From: Hyphomicrobium sp.
GTDB taxonomy: Bacteria; Pseudomonadota; Alphaproteobacteria; Rhizobiales; Hyphomicrobiaceae
Assembly: GCA_030148425.1 (NCBI GenBank)
Contig: JASBTM010000001.1
Location: 1-64,000 of the forward strand
Reading direction: 5' to 3'
Length of the DNA stretch: 64,000 nucleotides
A program made the position numbers and the translations under genes. Numbering within the stretch: position 1 is the stretch's first letter; the number at the start of each line of letters is the position of its first letter. This document shows positions 46,368 through 55,591 of the stretch, piece by piece. The notes under the pieces were generated by a model. It ran no database searches and was not told the DNA's origin. It saw nothing but the letters and a program-made list of their open reading frames with translations.

Positions 46368-46801
46368 GCGCCCTTGAGTTTCTTCATGTCGACGCCGCCT
46401 ATACGGCAGATTTCTTTCCATTCGTCGGCAGCGACGGGCTGAACCGACAAACGCGAATTATTGACGAGAACCATTTCCGAGAGTTTGGGGTTCGTCTTGG
46501 CATCATCGAGAGATACGGGCGTTGGAACAGGAGTCACTGCGGCTACGTCGACGCATTCCCACTTGCCGGTTTCGTCCTTCGCTTCGGGATGCGCGGCCGC
46601 AATGACGCGGACGATGCCGACGATCTCTTTGCCTTCGTTCGAGTGATAGAAGAAACCGAGATCACCGACCTTCATGGCACGCATATTGTTGCGAGCCTGG
46701 TAGTTGCGAACGCCGTCCCACGCTTCGCCTTTAGGGCCTCGGGCGACAAGATCGCTCCAGGAAAAGACGTCGGGCTCCGATTTGAACAGCCAAGTTTGCA
46801 T
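46364..46801 (-). CDS. EVE-domain protein
   Basis: A 145-aa PUA-like EVE domain: WLFKSEPDVFSWSDL at the start, DGVRNYQARNNMRAMKVGDLGFFYHSN, and the C-terminal SRLSVQPV...EWKEI. EVE domains bind modified bases such as 5-methylcytosine derivatives in DNA. Those fused to or near restriction enzymes act in defence, while the common stand-alone form next to a methyltransferase, as here, has no established role. It is translationally coupled to the methyltransferase. Confidence 0.93.
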   Translation of the reverse strand: MQTWLFKSEPDVFSWSDLVARGPKGEAWDGVRNYQARNNMRAMKVGDLGFFYHSNEGKEIVGIVRVIAAAHPEAKDETGKWECVDVAAVTPVPTPVSLDDAKTNPKLSEMVLVNNSRLSVQPVAADEWKEICRIGGVDMKKLKGA

Positions 46802-46872
46802 GAGGGTTCGCATTCCGCAGGATAGGAGTGCGTAGCGTGGAATGGGGATGAGCTCAAGCGTGCAAAAAGGCA

Positions 46873-46902
46873 GAACCTCCGCGCCCGGAGGTGCGGAGGT
46901 TC
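46873..46902 (-). terminator. strong intrinsic terminator of a small minus-strand transcript
   Basis: A perfect 10-bp stem GAACCTCCGC / GCGGAGGTTC with a 10-base loop, followed on the minus strand by TGCCTTTTTGC. It lies ahead of the EVE gene start, so it ends a separate short transcript coming from the right (46.9-47.1 kb). Confidence 0.9.
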
Positions 46903-46929
46903 AGACGCGACACAAAACTTTTGGCGCTC

Positions 46930-46995
46930 TCAGAGCGCGACGGCTGCGACCTGTTGGATCGAGTAGCCGAGGTGTCTGAACTTTTTGACTGACAT
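46930..46995 (-). CDS. putative 21-aa micropeptide or small RNA gene
   Basis: An ATG frame encoding MSVKKFRHLGYSIQQVAAVAL ends at a TGA inside a small palindrome (GCGCTCTCAGAGCGC) 28 bp before the strong terminator at 46873-46902. AAGAG lies directly before the ATG, a poor Shine-Dalgarno spacing, so translation is doubtful. The terminator shows that a short transcript is made here; whether it is a peptide mRNA or a noncoding RNA cannot be settled. The rest of 46802-47197 shows no gene. Confidence 0.4.
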   Translation of the reverse strand: MSVKKFRHLGYSIQQVAAVAL

Positions 46996-47197
46996 CTCTT
47001 GAAATTCGGTAAAGGCCTTATGCTCACGGCGGTGCGTCGGGTGTGAGGGGCATAGTGGCTATGAGCCCTCGCTCGGTGACTGAGGGCCGCGACATGACCG
47101 AGTTCACGACCGATTAAAAAAGAGTCTCCGGCGTCCAAATAGGAGGCGGTTGTTTGTCATCAGACGCCAAGGCGAGAGCGGCGGAAGCCCGTCATGA

Positions 47198-47512
47198 TTG
47201 AAGTATCATCGCATTCCCGGTGCGATCATCGCGAATTACGAAATCTTTTCTGCGCGCGACTCGAGAGGCGCGGCCGCTGTTCTGAAACAGCAGGATGTTG
47301 ATTGCGTCGTCACCTGTCGCGGCCTTGATGGTCCGTCATCCAAGAGGACGGAATGGCAAGGGACACTGAGGGCGGATCTGACCGAAGGAAAAGCGCCGGT
47401 CTATCTTGTGCTGGTTCCGCTTTCTAGCGCCAGTTCGCCTTATCGCGTCTGGAGGACTGATCGCGCCGCAATCAATCTTCTGCTTTCAAAGGCCGCTGCA
47501 TCAGCGCCGTGA
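47198..47512 (+). pseudogene. C-terminal remnant of a membrane glycosyltransferase-like protein
   Basis: A 104-codon frame from a TTG directly after an in-frame TGA. The blocks KYHRIPGAIIANYEIFSA, VDCVVTCRGLD and SSPYRVWRTD match my memory of the extreme C-terminal soluble part of large rhizobial polytopic glycosyltransferase-like proteins (the ...GVDYVVxCPG...SPLKVWRV ending). No membrane-spanning part is present upstream, so this is a decayed or truncated copy. It has no good ribosome-binding site and overlaps the convergent gpsA end by 41 bp. Confidence 0.55.
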
Positions 47513-48467
47513 TGGCTTCATCGACAAGCAGGCGTCCCTCGATGATGCCGTTGACGGCTTCCGCGATCGGCATATCGACGCCGCGCTCGCGGGCGAGATG
47601 AACCAGCGCTTTGGACGTATAGACGCCCTCCGTCACCGCGGACCGCGCGCCGAGAATCTCCGCCAGGCTTCGGCCCTCTCCAAGCGCGCGACCGAGCGAC
47701 ATGTTCCGCGACTGCGGGCTGCCGCATGTGAGAATGAGATCGCCTAATCCCGATAGCCCAAGGAGCGTCTCGGGACGCGCGCCCATGACTTCGCCGAAGC
47801 GGCGAAGCTCGGCAAATCCCCGGGTGACGATGGCTGCGTGAGCGCTGGCGCCGAGGCCGCGGCCTTCGACGATGCCGGCTGCGATTGCGAGCACGTTCTT
47901 GACGGCGCCGCCGAGTTCGGCACCGAGCACGTCGCTCGTCCAGTAAAGACGCATCTGGCGGGAGGAGAGCGCGGCGGCAAGCGCCCGCCCGACGGTTTCG
48001 TTCCTACAGGCCAGAGTCAATGCCGAGGGAAGACCGCGCGCAACATCGGCGGCGAAGCTCGGTCCTGAGAGAACGACGCGCACGACCTGCGGCGCGACCT
48101 CTTCGAGCACGTCTCCCATGAACCTTCCGGTCGACTGCTCGATGCCCTTCGCGCAGATGATGACGGGCGCGTTGGCGGCAACGAGCTTGCCGAGTTTCGC
48201 CATCACATCGCGCACGTGTTGGGCGGGAACGACGGCGAGAATTGCGTCGGCGTTCGCGACTTGGGAAAAATCGCCTGTCGCTTGAATGGCGGGATTCAGA
48301 TCAACGCCGGGAAGAAACGTGCGGTTTACGTGGCGCGCATTGATGTCTTCAACGACATCGGGTTCGCGCGCCCACAGTATTACCGGGGTGCCACCGTGAG
48401 ACAACGTCTGGGCCAGCGCCGTTCCCCATGCACCGCCACCGACAACACTGACCGAACGTATTTGCAA
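47472..48467 (-). CDS. gpsA: glycerol-3-phosphate dehydrogenase [NAD(P)+]
   Basis: It makes sn-glycerol 3-phosphate from dihydroxyacetone phosphate for phospholipid synthesis. The 331-aa protein has the Rossmann motif GGGAWGTALA at the N terminus, the ICAKGIEQSTG block, catalytic-lysine region GAVKNVLAIAAGIVEG and GLSGLGDLILTC. It follows tsaD on the minus strand with a 58-bp gap, a conserved pair in alphaproteobacteria. Confidence 0.97.
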   Translation of the reverse strand: MQIRSVSVVGGGAWGTALAQTLSHGGTPVILWAREPDVVEDINARHVNRTFLPGVDLNPAIQATGDFSQVANADAILAVVPAQHVRDVMAKLGKLVAANAPVIICAKGIEQSTGRFMGDVLEEVAPQVVRVVLSGPSFAADVARGLPSALTLACRNETVGRALAAALSSRQMRLYWTSDVLGAELGGAVKNVLAIAAGIVEGRGLGASAHAAIVTRGFAELRRFGEVMGARPETLLGLSGLGDLILTCGSPQSRNMSLGRALGEGRSLAEILGARSAVTEGVYTSKALVHLARERGVDMPIAEAVNGIIEGRLLVDEAITALMQRPLKAED

Positions 48468-48525
48468 GCATTCCCCCGAAAACGATTATGCCAGCCGATC
48501 TAACATGCCATCCGGCTTTCGAACG

Positions 48526-49629
48526 CTACGCCTTTACGCCCGCACCTATCGCCTTCGGCGCCTCGCTGTCGAGGGGCCATCGCGGCCGTGCCGGCGCATC
48601 GAGCATATCGGAAATTCCGCGCGCGAGCCGTTCGGAGCCCGCCCACGCAATCATGACACCGTTGTCGCCGCAAAGCTCGAACGGCGGAGCGTGGAATGAG
48701 AAGTCGTATTCCTTCGCGACATCTACAAGAGCCTTGCGGAGCGCCCTGTTGGCTGCCACGCCTCCGGCAACGACGAACGGCCGATGGGCGGCGTCCGGAA
48801 ATCGCGAAAGCACGGAGCGCATGGCTCGGCGTACCCGGTCGCTGACGCTGTCGCAGACCGCAGCTTGAAACGAGGCGCAGAGGTCGGCGACGGTTTTTTC
48901 GGAAAGGGGCGCATTCTGCATCGCTGCATGCCTGACCGCGGTTTTCAGGCCGGCGAAGGAAAAGTGCGGGTCTTCGCGGCCTTTCATCGGTCGGGGGAGA
49001 TTGAAGCGCGTGCCATCGCCTTGAAGCGCGGCCTTTTCGACGGAGGGGCCGCCGGGCATCGGCAACCCGAGCAGCTTTGCGGTTTTATCGAAGGCTTCGC
49101 CCAAAGCATCATCGATAGTCGTCGCGAGGCGGCGGTATTGGCCGACATCCTCGACGAGCAGCAGCTGAGTATGGCCGCCCGAGACGAGAAGCATCAGATA
49201 AGGCGGGCGGAGTTCATCCGTCAGCCCGACCGTCAGGGCGTGCGCCTCGAGATGATTGACGGCCAGAAATGGGTGGCCCGTTGCAAGTGCCAGGGCCTTT
49301 GCGGTCGTCGCACCGACGATCAGGCCGCCGATGAGGCCGGGTCCTGTCGCGGCGGCGATGCCCGACAGGTCGTTCAAGGTCACTCCTGCCGTGTCGAGGG
49401 CCGATTTGATGAGATAATCGAGGCTTTCGGCATGGGCGCGGGCGGCAATTTCCGGGACGACGCCGCCGTAGATCGCGTGCTTGTCGAATTGCGAAAGCAC
49501 GATGTTCGATAGAATGCGACCTTTCCCCCCGGCGTCCCGGGCGACCACGGCAGCGGCCGTCTCGTCGCAGCTCGTCTCTATGCCGAGAACAAGCGCGGAA
49601 TTTGGCGCAAAATCGGAAGGTTCAGCCAT
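48526..49629 (-). CDS. tsaD: tRNA N6-threonylcarbamoyladenosine transferase TsaD
   Basis: The catalytic subunit for t6A37 of tRNAs reading ANN codons. The 367-aa ASKHA-fold protein has the metal-binding motif [11 protein letters not shown] (H-x3-H near residue 126), the N-terminal [15 protein letters not shown], and the distal metal/nucleotide block DNGVMIAW. It is divergent from hemC across 116 bp that should hold both promoters. Its partner TsaB is encoded at 12003-12701. Confidence 0.97.
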   Translation of the reverse strand: MAEPSDFAPNSALVLGIETSCDETAAAVVARDAGGKGRILSNIVLSQFDKHAIYGGVVPEIAARAHAESLDYLIKSALDTAGVTLNDLSGIAAATGPGLIGGLIVGATTAKALALATGHPFLAVNHLEAHALTVGLTDELRPPYLMLLVSGGHTQLLLVEDVGQYRRLATTIDDALGEAFDKTAKLLGLPMPGGPSVEKAALQGDGTRFNLPRPMKGREDPHFSFAGLKTAVRHAAMQNAPLSEKTVADLCASFQAAVCDSVSDRVRRAMRSVLSRFPDAAHRPFVVAGGVAANRALRKALVDVAKEYDFSFHAPPFELCGDNGVMIAWAGSERLARGISDMLDAPARPRWPLDSEAPKAIGAGVKA

Positions 49630-49745
49630 CTGTTCAGGAACTTACCGGCGCGAGGTTGGAATCCGCGCATTCTTGGAGCATTACTGTCGCCCGAATTATC
49701 GGCATCCGGGCCCGAGTGCCCCGCCTAGCATCCGGAGAAACCTTT

Positions 49746-50678
49746 TTGCAAGCGACCCGCATCCGCATCGGGACCAGAGGCTCGCCTTTGGCCGTCGCCC
49801 AGGCGAACGAAGTCAAAAACAGAATTATCGCCGCGCTTGGTTTCGGCGAAGATGCCGTCAGCATTCATGTCATCAAGACAACGGGCGACCGAGTGCTCGA
49901 CCGGCCGCTGTCGGAAATCGGCGGCAAGGGGCTGTTCACCAAGGAAATAGAAGAAGCGCTCATCGCCAACGAGATCGACCTTGCGGTGCATTCCATGAAG
50001 GATATGCAGACCGTACTTCCGGCTGGCCTTGTGATCGGTGCCGTGCTGCCACGGGAGGATGCACGCGACGCGTTTATTTCGCTCCGGCATGCTGGGTTTG
50101 CAGCGCTGCCGCAGAATGCTGTCGTTGGCACGTCTTCGTTGCGCCGGAAAGCGCAGGTATTGCACGCGCGTCCGGATCTGCGGGTCGTCGATTTTCGCGG
50201 TAACGTGCAGACGCGCTTGCGCAAGCTCGAAGAAGGCGTGGCGGAAGCGACGTTTCTTGCCGTCGCCGGGCTGAAGAGGCTCGGTCTCGAAGAGCGCATC
50301 ACAGCGCCGGTTTCGATGGATCACATGCTGCCGGCTGTGGCTCAGGGCGTGATCGGAATCGAGGTACGAGAGGGCGACGAGACTATCGTTCCCGTCGTCG
50401 CAGCGTTGAACGATGAGAAGACGGCATGGGCGGTTGCAGCCGAGCGGGCGTTTCTCGCGCGTCTCGAGGGATCGTGCCGCACGCCAATCGCGGGACACAG
50501 CATCATAGAGGGACGCGAGATCCATTTTCGCGGACAGCTGCTCTCGCCTGACGGCTCTAAATGCTATGACGTCTCTCGGAGCGGAACGGTCGAAGAGGCG
50601 CGTGATCTCGGACTTTCCGCCGCTAATGAAATCCTGAGTAACGCCGATTCCGCACTTCTTGTCCGTCCGAAGGCCTGA
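49746..50678 (+). CDS. hemC: hydroxymethylbilane synthase (porphobilinogen deaminase)
   Basis: It joins four porphobilinogens into the linear tetrapyrrole hydroxymethylbilane. The 310-aa protein begins RIRIGTRGSPLAVAQA and carries the dipyrromethane-cofactor cysteine in GSCRTPIAGHS (about residue 248). I chose a TTG start at 49746 because it gives the usual family length and has GGAG 7 nt upstream; no ATG or GTG suits. Its TGA overlaps the hemD ATG by one base. Confidence 0.96.
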   Translation: MQATRIRIGTRGSPLAVAQANEVKNRIIAALGFGEDAVSIHVIKTTGDRVLDRPLSEIGGKGLFTKEIEEALIANEIDLAVHSMKDMQTVLPAGLVIGAVLPREDARDAFISLRHAGFAALPQNAVVGTSSLRRKAQVLHARPDLRVVDFRGNVQTRLRKLEEGVAEATFLAVAGLKRLGLEERITAPVSMDHMLPAVAQGVIGIEVREGDETIVPVVAALNDEKTAWAVAAERAFLARLEGSCRTPIAGHSIIEGREIHFRGQLLSPDGSKCYDVSRSGTVEEARDLGLSAANEILSNADSALLVRPKA

Positions 50679-51415
50679 TGCACGTCGTCATTACGCGCCC
50701 TGTCCAAGATGCCGAGCCGTTCAAGACGCGCGTCGAGGAACTTGGCTGCGAGGTCATGCTGGCGCCGCTGGCGGATATTGAGAAGGAGGCAATCGACGCC
50801 GATGCGCTGGTCGGGGCGACGGCTTTGATCGCGACGAGCCGCAATGCCTTGGCTGCGCTTGCAGTGTCGCCAGCGCTGGCTTCGGCGGTCAAGCTTCCCG
50901 TCTTCGTCGTTGGGTCTGGTACGGCCGCCAAGGCGAGATCTATGGGGTTCGCGACGATCATCGAGGGGAACGGAAAGGCGGAAGATCTCGTGCCCCTCCT
51001 CGTTGCGAACCGCCAGGTCGGAGACCGTCTGATCCACCTCAGGGGCGACGTCGTTGCGTTCGACCTTGAGGCGGCATTAGCCGAAAGCAGCGTTAACGTC
51101 GTGCCGGTGCTGGCTTATCGAGCGGTTGCGGCCGAAACCTTACCGGCGCATGTCATCAAAGCGCTTCAAACGGGCGGCATCGATATCGTAACACTGATGT
51201 CGCCACGGACCGCGCGGACCTGGGCGCGGCTCATTGCAGCTTTGTTGCCACCCGTACAACTTACCGGAGTGACATATCTGTGTCTGTCCGAGCGCGTGGG
51301 TGAGGCCTTGGGGCCGCTGGCAAAAGACAGTAAAGTCCAGATCCCCTCGCATCCCAACATCGAGGAAATGCTTGCGCTCGTAAAACGTCTCGCGGCAAGT
51401 TCGAAAGCAGAGTAA
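50678..51415 (+). CDS. hemD: uroporphyrinogen-III synthase
   Basis: It closes hydroxymethylbilane to uroporphyrinogen III with ring-D inversion. The 245-aa two-lobed fold shows VVITRPVQDAEPFKTRVEELG at the start, LIATSRNALAAL, VFVVGSGTAAKARSMGF and the late VTLMSPRTARTWARL block. HemD is poorly conserved in sequence, but position directly after hemC makes the call firm. Confidence 0.93.
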   Translation: MHVVITRPVQDAEPFKTRVEELGCEVMLAPLADIEKEAIDADALVGATALIATSRNALAALAVSPALASAVKLPVFVVGSGTAAKARSMGFATIIEGNGKAEDLVPLLVANRQVGDRLIHLRGDVVAFDLEAALAESSVNVVPVLAYRAVAAETLPAHVIKALQTGGIDIVTLMSPRTARTWARLIAALLPPVQLTGVTYLCLSERVGEALGPLAKDSKVQIPSHPNIEEMLALVKRLAASSKAE

Positions 51416-51550
51416 CAAGGCGCAAAAAAAGGGCGCGGCTACACCGGTAACAAAGCGCTCTCAAAAGAGAAAATTTTGACCCGAAACGCCTGGATTATTA
51501 ACCGGCATCGGATGGCATACGCGAGTTTCGTACAGGAGGCTTAGGCTCCG

Positions 51551-53263
51551 ATGGCAGATGAGAAATCAGGTTCAGGTCTGGGTTCAGGTTCGGGCGCAGG
51601 GGGTGCCAAGCGGCCCTATGCGACCATCGATCTGAAGGCGACAGAAGTTAAGGCGGCACCCGTTACGGGAAGCGCAGCTGCATCGAGCGCGAGCGCGGCG
51701 AGTTCCGAGGTTCCAGGCCCCGCCGCTGCCCGGACCTACGCCGGGGAAGCAGAGCAACCGAAGAAGGGTTCGCAGGCGCAGCCGGGATGGGCGAAAAGCG
51801 AAAAGCCTTCGTCTTCGGCCGCGTCGGGATATGCGGCAAGTTCTTCCAAGACCGACGAGCCGACGGTCGTAGTGCAAAAGCGCGGCGGATTTTTCAGCCA
51901 CCTTGCGGCAGGCGTCATTGGCGGAGCGTTGGCGTTCGGCGCCGTGCTCTGGGCGCTGCCGGAACTCGAAATGCAAGGCGGCGGATCGGATGAGAAGATC
52001 GCGGGCCTTTCGCAACGTTTGGCAGCGGTTGAAAAGAGCGAGCAGGCTCCTCCGCCTGCGCCGGATTTGAGCGGAATCCAGTCACGCATCGCCGACCTTG
52101 AAAACGCGACGCAGAAAATTCCGGCGGTAATCGAAAGCCAGACGCGTCTCGTTGCGGAGACCAAAGCGGCGCTGGCTTCCGCGGCGTCCGACGCGGGAAT
52201 GCCTCAACTGATCGAACGTATCTCCAAGGCCGAGGATCGTCTCAAGGCTATGGCGGATGCTGGCGTCAACGATCCCAACGCCAACCGTATCGAACAGCTT
52301 GCGGGCCTGACGGGCAAAGTTTCAGATCTCGAAACGAGCCTCGCGACGCAGCTTACAGCCTTGCGCGCCAGCGTCGCGAAGGACGTCGAAGCGCGGATTC
52401 AGTCCGCTACGGAAGCGAGCGAAGCGGCGCGTGCGGGAACGCAGCGCATCGACAAGGATGTCGCCGGCCTCAAGACGGATGGCGTGCGCATCGAGGAGCA
52501 GATTGCTTCGGCCAAGTCGGCCACGGATCATCTCGCGGCGAATATCAAGATCGCGCAGGACGAGGTCGAAAGCCTCAAGACCGCGCTCGACGGTCTGCGG
52601 ACGGCGGCTGCAAAGCCTGCCGATATCTCGGCTGCGGTCCAGCCGCTCGCGGATAAGACAGCCGCTCTTGAAAAGAGCGTGCAGGATGTTGTCGCCGGAG
52701 ATGCCGCGCGCACGGAAAGCGCGCAGCGCGTCGTGCTTGCGCTCGAATTGCAGAACCTGCGGCGGGCACTCGACAGCGGCCAGAATTTTTCGAGCCAGCT
52801 TGCCGATGTGAAGAAAGTGGCGGGCAGCCAGTTTGATCTCTCGGCGCTTGAGAAGCTGCAGGAAACCGGAGTGCCGACGACCGCCGAGTTGACGAAGGAT
52901 TTCCGCGGCGCGGCCGATAAGGCCATCGATGCCGATGTGGAGCCCAACGATGCAAGCGTCGTTGATCGTCTCTGGGCGGGAGCCAAATCCGTCGTCCGCG
53001 TTCGCCGCATCGATTTGAAGGCGGACGACAAAAGCGCGGAAGCCGTCGTCGGCCGCATGCAGTTGGCGCTGACCGACGGCCGTCTTTCCGATGTTTTGGA
53101 AGAGGCGAAGGACCTTTCGCCCAAAGCCCAGGACGCGGTTCGGCCGTTCCTGGACAAGGTTGCGGCACGCGTGAGCGTCGATACCGCCCTCGCCAATCTC
53201 GATGCCAAGCTCAAGTCGTCCATTGCCGGCGATTCTTCGAAATCGGCAAAGCCATCGCCATAA
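51551..53263 (+). CDS. mitofilin/Mic60-like membrane protein
   Basis: A 570-aa protein: long Ser/Ala/Gly-rich cytoplasmic tail (1-112), one transmembrane helix (about 115-137), a long coiled-coil region (about 150-400), and a C-terminal mitofilin-type helical domain (VVDRLWAGAKSVVRVRRID onward). Alphaproteobacterial Mic60 proteins encoded between hemD and hemY can bend membranes and are considered the ancestors of the mitochondrial MICOS core. In Hyphomicrobiaceae a role in internal membranes or outer-membrane contacts is plausible but inferred. Confidence 0.9.
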   Translation: MADEKSGSGLGSGSGAGGAKRPYATIDLKATEVKAAPVTGSAAASSASAASSEVPGPAAARTYAGEAEQPKKGSQAQPGWAKSEKPSSSAASGYAASSSKTDEPTVVVQKRGGFFSHLAAGVIGGALAFGAVLWALPELEMQGGGSDEKIAGLSQRLAAVEKSEQAPPPAPDLSGIQSRIADLENATQKIPAVIESQTRLVAETKAALASAASDAGMPQLIERISKAEDRLKAMADAGVNDPNANRIEQLAGLTGKVSDLETSLATQLTALRASVAKDVEARIQSATEASEAARAGTQRIDKDVAGLKTDGVRIEEQIASAKSATDHLAANIKIAQDEVESLKTALDGLRTAAAKPADISAAVQPLADKTAALEKSVQDVVAGDAARTESAQRVVLALELQNLRRALDSGQNFSSQLADVKKVAGSQFDLSALEKLQETGVPTTAELTKDFRGAADKAIDADVEPNDASVVDRLWAGAKSVVRVRRIDLKADDKSAEAVVGRMQLALTDGRLSDVLEEAKDLSPKAQDAVRPFLDKVAARVSVDTALANLDAKLKSSIAGDSSKSAKPSP

Positions 53264-53283
53264 TCGGGTAAAGGGTCAGCGTC

Positions 53284-55026
53284 ATGGTCCGCCTTGTCGT
53301 CTATCTGCTTACGATCGCCCTCATCGCGTCCGGCCTTGCGTGGCTGGCCGACCGTCCCGGCACCCTGCAAATCGTCTGGCAGGGTTACGACATCGAGACT
53401 TCGGTTTTTCGAGCAGTCGTTATCCTCGCGGCGGGTACGGCGCTCGTCATCTTCCTGTGGTCGCTCGTCCGCGCGCTTTGGAACAGCCCAGCGGCGATCG
53501 GCCATCGCCTCATGAGGCAACGCCAGCGTAAGGGCTTCGACGCGCTGTCGAGCGGTCTGATCGCGATCGGCGCGGGTGATAGCTCGCTCGCTTCGCGGTA
53601 TGCGCTGCAGGCGCGCAAAGCGCTTCCTCACGCGCCGTTGACGCACCTCCTGCGGGCGCAATCTGCAGAGCTTGCAGGCGACCGGGCCGCCGCGCGGCGG
53701 ATCTACGAGGCGATGCTGGCGTCGCCGGAAACAGAGCAGCTCGGCTTGCGCGGGCTTTTCCTTGAAGCACAGCGGGAAGGCGCGAGCGAAGCTGCACGCC
53801 AGTTCGCGGCACGCGCGCTCAAGGCCAATCCGAAACTTGGATGGTCGTCGAACGCGCTTTTCGAGCAGCAGTGCAAGCAAAAGGACTGGTCGGGCGCACT
53901 TTCGACACTCGAATACGCGCGTAAGAGCGGTCACATGCCGAAGGCGGCGGCGGATCGCAAGCGCGCCGTATTGTTGACCGCGAAAGCCGTACAGGCGGAA
54001 GACGACACGCCGGACAAAGCGCTCGCGTGGGCACTCGAAGCACATGCGCTGGCGCCGGATCTCGTTCCAGCCGCCGTGCTCGCCGGACGCATTCTGGCGT
54101 CGCGCGGCAACACGTCGAAGGCTGCGAAGATCTTGCAGAAAACCTGGACGAAATCGCCGCATCCCGATCTTGCTGCCGTGTACGCGCACGCGCGCATCGG
54201 CGACAGCACGCGCGATCGCTTCGATCGCGTGCGTCAGCTCGCGGCGCTCAATCCGCATTCCATCGAAAGCCCGATTGCTGTCGCCACGACGGCGACCGAG
54301 GCGCGAATGTATGATGAGGGTCGCCGTGCCCTCGAACCGCTGCTTGCAGGGCGTCTAACGCAGCGCGTCGCGCTGTTGATGGCGCGCATCGAAGCCGGTG
54401 AGAACGGAGAAACCGGGCGTGTGCGCGAATGGCTAGCACGTGGCATGAACGCAGCGCGCGATCCGGTTTGGATGGCGGACGGCATCATTTCCGATCACTG
54501 GGAGCCGACGTCGCCGGTTGATGGCCGTCTTGACGCCTTCCAATGGCGTGTTCCGGTCGAGACGCGCGACGATGCGGGCCGCGAGGTTCTTGCGACCAAC
54601 ATCGACGAATTGATCGCTATTGCTCCTTCATCGACAGCGGTCGCCGCAGCCGCCAAGCCAGTAGTTGCGCAGCCCGAGCCTGCCGCAGCGCGCCCAGAGG
54701 CAAAGCCGGTTGAGCCCGACGTCATCACCGCAGAGCCCATTACCGTGACGGTGAAGCCTCAGGCGGCGGCGACGCCTGATGTCGCTTCGGCCGCCGTCAA
54801 CGGGGCGGCCCATCCTGCGGCCTCTGGCGGCGCACCTGCCGTTTCGAAGCCGAGCGGCGATGCAGCGACGTCCGTGAAGCTGACGCCACAGGAGCGGCCG
54901 TCGCCCGCGAAAGCCGATTCTGCGGTCTTCGTGACTCCGAGAGCGCCCGATGATCCAGGGACGGAGGGGCCGGAACCCGAGCTTGAACAACCTGTCGCAC
55001 GCCGAACCTATCGGGCCGTCAACTAG
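53284..55026 (+). CDS. hemY: heme biosynthesis HemY-family TPR membrane protein
   Basis: A 580-aa protein with two N-terminal membrane helices (about residues 2-20 and 42-62), the HemY N-terminal domain, then TPR-like helical repeats to about residue 400, and a low-complexity Ala/Pro/Val-rich tail of ~150 aa. This is the enterobacterial-type HemY (not the protoporphyrinogen oxidase of the same name). Its molecular function is unknown. It follows the Mic60 gene by 20 bp and ends the hemC operon. Confidence 0.92.
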   Translation: MVRLVVYLLTIALIASGLAWLADRPGTLQIVWQGYDIETSVFRAVVILAAGTALVIFLWSLVRALWNSPAAIGHRLMRQRQRKGFDALSSGLIAIGAGDSSLASRYALQARKALPHAPLTHLLRAQSAELAGDRAAARRIYEAMLASPETEQLGLRGLFLEAQREGASEAARQFAARALKANPKLGWSSNALFEQQCKQKDWSGALSTLEYARKSGHMPKAAADRKRAVLLTAKAVQAEDDTPDKALAWALEAHALAPDLVPAAVLAGRILASRGNTSKAAKILQKTWTKSPHPDLAAVYAHARIGDSTRDRFDRVRQLAALNPHSIESPIAVATTATEARMYDEGRRALEPLLAGRLTQRVALLMARIEAGENGETGRVREWLARGMNAARDPVWMADGIISDHWEPTSPVDGRLDAFQWRVPVETRDDAGREVLATNIDELIAIAPSSTAVAAAAKPVVAQPEPAAARPEAKPVEPDVITAEPITVTVKPQAAATPDVASAAVNGAAHPAASGGAPAVSKPSGDAATSVKLTPQERPSPAKADSAVFVTPRAPDDPGTEGPEPELEQPVARRTYRAVN

Positions 55027-55164
55027 GGCCGCCGGAACCACAGAAACCGTCGAGGGGCAAACCTTGGACAGCCTTGAGCCTTTTGGATCGGGGCGCTTGC
55101 AATTCTGGCTCGCCCAGAGTATCCCTCGCGCCTTCCTGGAGGGACGCCCCTCCGCCGGAACAAA

Positions 55165-55240
55165 GCCGCTTTAGCTCAGCCGGTAGAGCACGTCATTCGT
55201 AATGACGGGGTCGTGTGTTCGAGTCACACAAGCGGCACCA
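55165..55240 (+). tRNA. tRNA-Thr (anticodon CGT)
   Basis: The acceptor stem pairs GCCGCTT (55165-55171) with AAGCGGC (55230-55236). The anticodon stem is CGTCA/TGACG around loop TTCGTAA, and the T-arm is GTGTG-TTCGAGT-CACAC. The discriminator is A and CCA is encoded at 55238-55240. Accessory, lower-GC genes begin directly downstream. Confidence 0.98.
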
Positions 55241-55591
55241 TTTAACAAATTCAGTAAAATCAACGTATTATGGGCTCCGGCGCGCAAGCTGCTTCGGTGC
55301 CAATTCGCCTGCAAAATCGGTCTCCTGCACAAGCCCGATATATTGCTCCCGTGGACTTCGAGCGGATGCCGGACGCCGACTACTTCCGCGAAGCAACTCC
55401 GCGCGACTTTGCCCGAATGTGGAAGACCGGAAAGAACGCGAGCAGCAAGACGTTGACGATCGCGTGTTCGCTTGTCTCGCCGAGCGCTGGGCTCTGATCG
55501 ACGTTGGCAGGAGACAGTGTTTATGGTCGGCGCGGTGGAGCGGTGTGAGAGCCGCCACGCAGAATGAAATCGCACCTAGTCGCAAACGAAA
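55241..55591 (+). other. intergenic stretch after tRNA-Thr, no convincing gene
   Basis: About 350 bp between tRNA-Thr and the His-rich gene. Several short frames exist (for example a 75-codon plus-strand frame from 55270), but none has a good ribosome-binding site, family motif or clear protein-like character. No integrase or repeat of the tRNA 3' end was seen here. Confidence 0.5.

Noticed and set aside
46854..47138. 94-codon minus-strand frame over the micro-ORF region
   Set aside because: Runs through the strong terminator at 46873-46902 and has an Arg/Ser/His-rich shadow-like composition.
52528..54258. 576-codon minus-strand frame opposite the Mic60 and hemY genes
   Set aside because: Spans parts of two real genes and their junction; composition is that of an antisense shadow.
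55202..55456. 84-codon plus-strand frame after tRNA-Thr
   Set aside because: Begins inside the tRNA gene and shows no ribosome-binding site or protein-like sequence.
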